This document shows, piece after piece, positions 55,584 through 60,927 of a stretch of 60,927 nucleotides of DNA. The stretch is from Agromyces seonyuensis (GTDB lineage: Bacteria > Actinomycetota > Actinomycetes > Actinomycetales > Microbacteriaceae), in NCBI RefSeq assembly GCF_009789225.1, contig NZ_WSTA01000009.1, forward strand, positions 1-60,927, written 5' to 3'. How positions within the stretch are numbered: position 1 is the first letter of the stretch; every line of letters begins with the position of its first letter. The position numbers were made by a program, and so were the translations under genes. The notes under the pieces were generated by a model that was not told the DNA's origin, made no database searches, and worked only from the letters and a program-made list of their open reading frames with translations.

Positions 55584-56592
55584 GACCGACCGCGTGACCC
55601 TCGCGCAACTCGCCGAACTCGCGGGAGTTTCGCTCTCGACGGTGTCGAAAGTGCTGAACGGTCGCACCGACGTGTCGGCGGCGACGCGGGCCAAGGTCGA
55701 GGCGCTGCTCGAAGCGCACGGCTACCGCCGCCGCGGTGCGGGGGAGCCGCGATCCGAACTCATCGAGCTCGTGTTCCCCGAGCTGCAGAGCGTGTGGTCG
55801 ATGGAGATCATCGGCGGCGTCGAGGCGGTCGCGCGCACCCATGGACTGTCGGTCGTGCTGACGGAGTCGGGCGACCGGCACGCGCCCGCCGAGGACTGGG
55901 TCGACGGGGTGCTGCGTCGACGGCCGGTCGGCGTGGTGCTCGTCTTCAGCGATCTGCCTCCGGCGATGAAGCGCAAGCTGCGCTCCCGCGCCATCCCGTT
56001 CGCGATCGTCGACCCCGCGGGCGACCCCGCCCCCGACGTGCCCTCGGTCGGCTCGGCGAACTGGTCGGGCGGGCTCATGGCGACCCGTCACCTCATCGAG
56101 CTCGGGCATCGCCGCATCGGCATGATCTCCGGCCCCGACGACATGATGTGCTCGCTCGCCCGCATCGACGGCTATCGCTCGGCGATGGGCACCGCGGGAC
56201 TGCCGCTCGACGACGCGCTCGTGCGCTACGGCGACTTCGAGGTCGACGGCGGCCGCACGGGCGCGGCAGCGCTGCTCGATCTGGCCGACCCGCCGACGGC
56301 GATCTTCGCGGGCAGCGACCTGCAGGCGCTCGGCGTGCTCGAGACGGCGTACGCCCGGGGCATCCGCGTGCCCGAACAGCTCTCGGTCGTCGGCTACGAC
56401 GACATCCCGGCCGCCCGGTGGGTGACGCCGGCCCTCACGACCGTGCACCAGCCGTTGCGGCGCATGGGCGCGAGCGCCGCCGAGCTCGTGATCCAGCTGG
56501 CCGCCGCCGAGACTCCGGAGCAGCCGACGCCGCGCATGGACCTCGCGACGCACGTCGTCGTCCGGCAGAGCACGGCGGCCCCGGCGGCCTGA
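55567..56592 (+). CDS. LacI-family regulator of the GH3/importer operon
   Basis: A 341-residue repressor: helix-turn-helix VTLAQLAELAGVSLSTVSKVLNGRTDV and a sugar-binding core with IELVFPELQSVWSMEIIGGV, AIFAGSDLQALGVLETAY and VVGYDDIPAARWVTPALTTVHQP. This form, with LELGHRRIGMISGP and a DMMCS loop, is close to XylR-like actinobacterial regulators of xylan or beta-glucan use. The mRNA is probably leaderless, from TAGCAT. It ends 22 bp from the convergent GH3 gene. The operator would lie in front of the importer operon beyond the window edge. Confidence 0.93.
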   Translation: MSDAAETDRVTLAQLAELAGVSLSTVSKVLNGRTDVSAATRAKVEALLEAHGYRRRGAGEPRSELIELVFPELQSVWSMEIIGGVEAVARTHGLSVVLTESGDRHAPAEDWVDGVLRRRPVGVVLVFSDLPPAMKRKLRSRAIPFAIVDPAGDPAPDVPSVGSANWSGGLMATRHLIELGHRRIGMISGPDDMMCSLARIDGYRSAMGTAGLPLDDALVRYGDFEVDGGRTGAAALLDLADPPTAIFAGSDLQALGVLETAYARGIRVPEQLSVVGYDDIPAARWVTPALTTVHQPLRRMGASAAELVIQLAAAETPEQPTPRMDLATHVVVRQSTAAPAA

Positions 56593-56614
56593 TCGCCGAC
56601 CGGGGCCGCCCCGT

Positions 56615-58978
56615 TCACACGGCTTCGACGCGCCAGTCCGGGTGCAGGGCGCGGTCGAAGCCGACCTCGCGGCGGGGGCCCGCGAGTTCGACCTCGGCGG
56701 CCGGCACGAGCTCCCCGCTCGAGCGGCCCCATGAGAAGACGAGCGCACCGGGCTCGACGGCGCGGCGCCCGTCGCGGCCGGTGAAGGCCGCGAGGTCGGC
56801 GGGGACCCGCACGGTCAGCCGCACTGAAGCGCCGGGTTCCAGCTCGACGCGGCGGAAGCCGACGAGCCGCTGCACCGGGCGAACGACCGAGGCGATCGGG
56901 TCGTGCAGGTAGAGCTGCACGACGTCGGCCCCGGCGCGCTCGCCCGTGTTGCGCACGGAGAGGGCGAGCTCGACGTCGCCGTCGACGGGGACGGTCCCGG
57001 CGGCGGCCGACTCGTCGGACCACTCGAAGCGCGCGTACCCGAGGCCGTGCCCGAAGGGGAAGACGGCCGACGGGTCGAGATTCGACACGTCGTTCGCGCG
57101 GCCGAGGGGCGCGGCGAGGTACGTCGAGGGCTGCGCGCCGGGCCGCGCCGGGATGCTGACGGGCAGTCGCCCCGACGGGTTCACCCGCCCCGAGAGGATG
57201 CCCGCGAGCGCGGTCGTGCCGGCCTGTCCGGCGAAGAACGCCTGCACGATCGCCGCCGCGCGCTCGGCCGCGGAGCCCAGGGCGTACGGCCGGCCAGACA
57301 GGAGCGCGACGATCGTCGGCGTGCCGGTGTCGAGCACGGCATCCAGGAGCTCGCCCTGCGCGCCCGGCAGATCGAGCGAGGCGACGTCGCATCCTTCGCC
57401 GCTCGTGCCGCGCCCGAACAGGCCGGCGCGGTCGCCGAGGGCGACGATCGCGAGGTCCGCGTCGGCCGCGGTCGCGGCGGCCGCGGCGATGCCGTCCCGC
57501 TCGCCGCCGGCGATGGAGGTGCCGGCGACGTGCACGAACTCGACACCGGGCAGTTCGGTTTCGAGGGCCTCGCGCAGGCTCGGCAGGTCGATGCCCACGG
57601 GCGTGCCGGGGTGGTGGGCGCCGACGTGCAGGGGGAAGGAGTAGCAGCCGAGCACGGCGAACGGGTCCTCGGCGGTCGGGCCGACGATCGCGATGCGACG
57701 GGGTGCCGTGCGACCCGCGCCCTCGAGCGGGAGCGTGCCGTCGTTGGCGACGAGCACGATCGCCGATTCCGCGAGGCGGCGGGCGACGTCGCGGTTGCCG
57801 GGGGAGTCGAGGTCGATCGCCTCGAGGTCCGCCGGTTCGGCGCTCCAGTCCGGGTCGAGCATCCCGAGTCCGATCTTCTGCGCGAGCACGCGGTCGAGGG
57901 CGCGGTCGACGAGCCCCTCGTCGATGCGGCCGTCGCGCACGGCCGACACGAAGGCCGCGCCGAACGCGTCGACGGTCGGCAGTTCGACGTCGATGCCTGC
58001 CGTCAGCGCGAGGGCCGCGGCCTCCTCGGGAGAGCCCGCGACGGCGTGCAGCTTCTCGAGGAACGCCACCGAGAAGTAGTCGGCGACGACCGTGCCGGAG
58101 AAGCCCCAGCGCTCGCGCAGCACGTCGTCGAGCAGGCTCGGGTCGGCGGCCGTCGGCACGCCGTCGAGGTCGGTGTACGAGTTCATGACCGAGCGCGGCG
58201 CCGCATCGCGGATCACCATCTCGAACGGCGGCAGCAGCACGTCGGCCAGTTCGCGCGGCCCGACGGACACGGGCGCGAGGTTGCGGCCCGCCTTCGAGGC
58301 CGAGTAGCCGACGAAGTGCTTGAGCGTCGCGACGACGCCCGCGCCCTCGAGACCCCGCACGTAGGCGGTGCCGATCGTGCCGACGAGGTACGGGTCCTCT
58401 CCCATCGTCTCCTCGACGCGGCCCCAGCGGGCGTCGCGCACGACGTCGAGCACGGGGGCGAGGCCCTGGTGCACGCCGACCGCGCGGAGGTCGGCGCCGA
58501 CGCGACGCGTCATCTCCTCGACGAGCTCCGGGTCGAAGGTCGCAGCGAGCGAGAGCGGCACCGGGTAGGCGGTCGCGCCCCATGCGGCGAACCCGGCGAG
58601 GCACTCCTCGTGGGCGATCGCAGGGATGCCGAACCGACCCGACGCGACGATGCGAGCCTGCGTGCGGGCGAGGGAGCGCGCGCCCTGCCGCGCCGCGACC
58701 GGTGCCGTGCCGAAGGGCCGGGTGAGCTGGCCGAGGCCGTTCGGGAGCAGGTCCTCGAGGGCCGGCGCGGGCGACATGTCGTGCTGGTGCGGGGCGACGT
58801 CCTCGCCGTCCGCGCTCGCGCCGACCCAGAGGCCGACGAGCTGGCCGACCTTCTCCTCGAGCGTCATGGCGTCGCGGAGGGCGGCGACCCGTTCGGCCGT
58901 CGGCCGCGAGGGGTCGCGCCACGGGGCATCCTGGATCGGCGGGTTCGAGGCGAGCGCCCCGGAGGCAGTGGCTTCCAC
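56615..58978 (-). CDS. Glycoside hydrolase family 3 (beta-glucosidase or beta-xylosidase)
   Basis: A 787-residue GH3 enzyme without a signal peptide, so cytoplasmic. The (alpha/beta)8 domain (about 25-370) carries FGIPAIAHEECLAGF, GRVEETMGEDPYLVG, the substrate-site KHFVGYSASKAGRN and nucleophile Asp300 in VVADYFSV. The alpha/beta sandwich domain follows (about 390-600), then a fibronectin III-like domain (about 680-770; LALSVRNTGERAGADVVQLYLHDP). The usual SDW after the nucleophile region is ADY here. The GTG at 58978 was chosen, with gaaagg 6 bases upstream; TTG 58984 would abut that site. It should cleave beta-linked oligosaccharides brought in by the two upstream permeases; glucoside versus xyloside is open. 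Confidence 0.93.
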   Translation of the reverse strand: MEATASGALASNPPIQDAPWRDPSRPTAERVAALRDAMTLEEKVGQLVGLWVGASADGEDVAPHQHDMSPAPALEDLLPNGLGQLTRPFGTAPVAARQGARSLARTQARIVASGRFGIPAIAHEECLAGFAAWGATAYPVPLSLAATFDPELVEEMTRRVGADLRAVGVHQGLAPVLDVVRDARWGRVEETMGEDPYLVGTIGTAYVRGLEGAGVVATLKHFVGYSASKAGRNLAPVSVGPRELADVLLPPFEMVIRDAAPRSVMNSYTDLDGVPTAADPSLLDDVLRERWGFSGTVVADYFSVAFLEKLHAVAGSPEEAAALALTAGIDVELPTVDAFGAAFVSAVRDGRIDEGLVDRALDRVLAQKIGLGMLDPDWSAEPADLEAIDLDSPGNRDVARRLAESAIVLVANDGTLPLEGAGRTAPRRIAIVGPTAEDPFAVLGCYSFPLHVGAHHPGTPVGIDLPSLREALETELPGVEFVHVAGTSIAGGERDGIAAAAATAADADLAIVALGDRAGLFGRGTSGEGCDVASLDLPGAQGELLDAVLDTGTPTIVALLSGRPYALGSAAERAAAIVQAFFAGQAGTTALAGILSGRVNPSGRLPVSIPARPGAQPSTYLAAPLGRANDVSNLDPSAVFPFGHGLGYARFEWSDESAAAGTVPVDGDVELALSVRNTGERAGADVVQLYLHDPIASVVRPVQRLVGFRRVELEPGASVRLTVRVPADLAAFTGRDGRRAVEPGALVFSWGRSSGELVPAAEVELAGPRREVGFDRALHPDWRVEAV

Positions 58979-58980
58979 GT

Positions 58981-59880
58981 TCAACCTTTCACCGCGCCCT
59001 GCAGCCCGCCGACGATGCGTTTCTCGGCGAGCAGGAAGAAGACGAGCGCGGGGATCATCGCCAGCGACGTGTATGCGAGCACGGCGCCGGTGTCCTGCGA
59101 GTACTGGGTGGAGAACTGGGTCACGCCGAGCGGCAGCGGCCAGAAGTCCTGAGGGAGGGTGCCGGTCGAGATCACGAGCAGCGGGAGCAGGTAGCCGTTC
59201 CAGCTCGCGACGAAGGCGAGCACGCCGACCGTGACGAGGCCGGGCATCGACAGCGGCAGCAGGATGCGCCAGAAGTAGCCGATGCGGCTCGCGCCGTCGA
59301 TCGCAGCCGCCTCCTCGAGTTCCTCGGGGATCGCCTTGAGGAACGGCACGAGGATGATGATCGTCGTCGGCAACGCGAAGGCGATGCCCGGGATGATCAC
59401 GCCGAGGTAGGTGCCGTGCAGCCCGAGAGTGCGCAGCAGCAGGGTGAGCGGCAGCGCGGCCACCGTCAGCGGGAACATGAGCCCCGCGGCGAAGAGGGTG
59501 TAGAGCGCCCCGCGCCCGCGGAAGTCGTACCGGGCGAGCACGAACGCCGCCATAATGCCGAGCACGACGACGCCCACGGTCGTGGCGACGGCGAGCAGCG
59601 TGCTGGCGCCGACGTTGCCCCAGAAGCGCGTCGAGGTGAGCACACGCACCCAGTTGTCGATCGTCCACGGGTCGGGCAGGCCCGCCGGGTTCGCGTTGAG
59701 GTCGGCGGTCGTGCGGAGTCCCCCGAGGAAGACGTAGATCACGGGGCCGATGGCGACCGCGGCGATGACGAGCGCGACGAGGTAGACGAAGGGCTGCCCC
59801 CAGTCGAAGCGTCGGCCCGCGGGCGCGGGCGGCAGCTCCTCGCGGGTGCGGCCGGTGGTGAGGCTGGTGGTCTCGGTCAT
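58981..59880 (-). CDS. Carbohydrate ABC transporter permease (MalG type)
   Basis: A 299-residue permease with six helices (first VYLVALVIAAVAIGPVIYVFLGGL), EAA loop IPEELEEAAAIDGASRIGYFWRILLPLSMPGL. Lies directly between a partner permease and the GH3 gene, one base separating it from the former and two from the latter, all on the same strand. Substrate probably a beta-linked oligosaccharide. Confidence 0.94.
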   Translation of the reverse strand: MTETTSLTTGRTREELPPAPAGRRFDWGQPFVYLVALVIAAVAIGPVIYVFLGGLRTTADLNANPAGLPDPWTIDNWVRVLTSTRFWGNVGASTLLAVATTVGVVVLGIMAAFVLARYDFRGRGALYTLFAAGLMFPLTVAALPLTLLLRTLGLHGTYLGVIIPGIAFALPTTIIILVPFLKAIPEELEEAAAIDGASRIGYFWRILLPLSMPGLVTVGVLAFVASWNGYLLPLLVISTGTLPQDFWPLPLGVTQFSTQYSQDTGAVLAYTSLAMIPALVFFLLAEKRIVGGLQGAVKG

Positions 59881-59881
59881 G

Positions 59882-60927
59882 TCAACGGCTCCCGGTGACG
59901 GCGCCCGCGAGATCGCGGCGCAGGGCGAAGCGCTGATAGACGAGCGCGATGACGAGCGAGATGACGAACAGGATGACCGCGATGGCGCTGCCGTACCCCG
60001 GCTGGCCGGCGAACTGGCCCTGCTGCACCATGTACGTCGCCATCGTCTCGGTGGCCATGCCGCGCACGGTCGGCGCGACGGTCACCCAGACCATGTCGAA
60101 GAGCTGCAGCGAGCCGATGATCGACAGGAACGCCCAGATGCGGATCGTCGGCCCGAGCAGCGGCAGCGTGATGTGGCGCTGGATCTGCCACCAGCTCGCG
60201 CCGTCGATGGCCGCGGCCTCGGAGAGTTCGTCGGGCACGCCCTGGAGCCCGGCGAGCATGAGGATGATCGCGAAGCCGACGTACTTCCAGGTGAGGATCG
60301 CGAAGAGCGTCCAGAGCGCGATGGCCGGATCGGCGAGCCAGTTCTGCTGCAGCGATCCGAGGCCGACGGCCTCGAGCATCGCGTTGACGCCGCCGTTCGG
60401 CTGGAGGAGGAGCTTCCAGGAGAGGCCGGCGATGACCTCGGCGAGCACGTAGGGCACGAAGATCAGCAGCCGGAACACGGCGCGGCCGCGCATCGGCCGG
60501 TTGAGCAGCAGCGCCACCCCGATCGCGATGGGGCCCTGGATGAGCAGGGACAGCGCGAGGATCAGGAACGTGTTGCCGATCGCCTTGACGAACTCGGGGC
60601 TCTCGAACGCGCGGGTGTAGTTGCCGAAGCCGATGAAGCGCTCCGGGTCGGCCAGGTGCTCCCAACGGAACGCGGCGGGCAGGTTGTAGAAGCTGTAGAC
60701 GGCCGCGAGCACGACCGGCACGATGACGAAGCCGACGAAGACCACGAGCGCCGGGCCGGCGAACAGCGCGATCTCGGCGCGCGTGCGCCAGACGCGTCGG
60801 CCGGGGCCGGAGCCGCGGCGGGCCGTGCGGGGGGACCGGGGGGCCGGGCCCGCGGTGGCGGGCCCGGCCGATTCGAGGAGTGCGGGCGGGGCCCAGAGCG
60901 GCGCCGCGGCGGCCCGCGTGTTGGCAG
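59882..60927 (-). CDS. Sugar ABC transporter permease (MalF type), cut by the window edge
   Basis: At least 348 codons are open to the last base. The recognisable core starts at the helix IALFAGPALVVFVGFVIVPVVLAAVYSFYNLP. The EAA loop is GVPDELSEAAAIDGASWWQIQRHITLPLLGPT. The upstream ~60 codons to the edge (Ala/Pro/Arg-rich, WRTRAEIALF just before the helix) are in frame with no ATG or GTG, so the start lies beyond 60927. Pairs with the MalG-type permease; the binding-protein gene would be expected further upstream, outside the window. Confidence 0.93.
   Translation of the reverse strand, partial: ANTRAAAAPLWAPPALLESAGPATAGPAPRSPRTARRGSGPGRRVWRTRAEIALFAGPALVVFVGFVIVPVVLAAVYSFYNLPAAFRWEHLADPERFIGFGNYTRAFESPEFVKAIGNTFLILALSLLIQGPIAIGVALLLNRPMRGRAVFRLLIFVPYVLAEVIAGLSWKLLLQPNGGVNAMLEAVGLGSLQQNWLADPAIALWTLFAILTWKYVGFAIILMLAGLQGVPDELSEAAAIDGASWWQIQRHITLPLLGPTIRIWAFLSIIGSLQLFDMVWVTVAPTVRGMATETMATYMVQQGQFAGQPGYGSAIAVILFVISLVIALVYQRFALRRDLAGAVTGSR

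Noticed and set aside
1-60927. CRISPR arrays, tRNA or rRNA genes, insertion sequences
   Set aside because: No spaced direct repeats, cloverleaf-forming runs with CCA-type ends, rRNA signatures or transposase genes were recognised on reading; a dedicated scan was not possible.

Overview
The window is about 61 kb of very GC-rich DNA (roughly 70% G+C) from an actinobacterium, most likely Microbacteriaceae (Agromyces, Microbacterium or a near relative; the genus cannot be fixed here). The reasons are the codon use, the many GTG starts and 4-bp stop/start overlaps, the TAnnnT -10 boxes placed 6-7 bases before start codons (leaderless mRNAs), the FHA/PP2C locus, the DUF3105/DUF305 pair, and copies of a palindromic 'ggtcgag...tctcgatac...ctcgacc' intergenic element. 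No prophage, transposase, CRISPR array, tRNA or rRNA gene was seen.

Layout. 1-2026: end of a phosphothreonine-signalling locus (FHA protein, PP2C phosphatase, and a membrane protein with an 11-residue Thr-centred repeat). 2063-3513: alpha/beta hydrolase and YqaJ-like nuclease. 3610-8519: MacB-type ABC exporter divergent from an OmpR/HK two-component system. 8573-9835: PucR-type regulator. 9971-16063: a surface locus with a DUF916 (WxL-interacting type) membrane protein and two secreted enzymes, an M64 peptidase and an S15 Xaa-Pro dipeptidyl-peptidase, which end in the same WxL-like domain. 16154-17992: XRE-cupin repressor divergent from a BenE transporter. 18009-20689: two MarR paralogues and a DHA2 drug exporter. 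20798-21967: rplJ-rplL behind an L10 leader. 22167-28722: a sugar importer operon with a LacI-DUF6807 fusion and a Gfo/Idh/MocA oxidoreductase. 29063-30867: MarR plus MFS. 31067-34491: an AglEFG-like importer without an ATPase. 34735-36768: MDR-type ABC half-transporter. 37040-38486: DUF305 and DUF3105 proteins. 38638-41352: cystathionine beta-synthase and cystathionine gamma-synthase behind a leaderless poly-Cys leader peptide. 41539-45194: APC permease, aldo/keto reductase, MFS. 45531-50856: LacI regulator and a complete multiple-monosaccharide ABC importer (ATPase, permease, binding protein). 50974-51995: VOC protein and HhH-GPD protein. 52083-55583: NarL-type two-component system and an acyltransferase that share a duplicated upstream region. 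55567-60927: LacI regulator convergent with a GH3 glycosidase and two importer permeases, the last cut by the window edge.

How it works together. Much of the window serves carbohydrate scavenging: four importers, three of them without their own ATPase, each near a LacI-type regulator or a glycosidase, with operator-like dyads visible at two of them. The rest is signalling, drug or solute export, and transsulfuration. The most notable items are the poly-Cys attenuator candidate, the actinobacterial WxL-like surface system, the FHA/PP2C/Thr-repeat array and the LacI-DUF6807 fusion.
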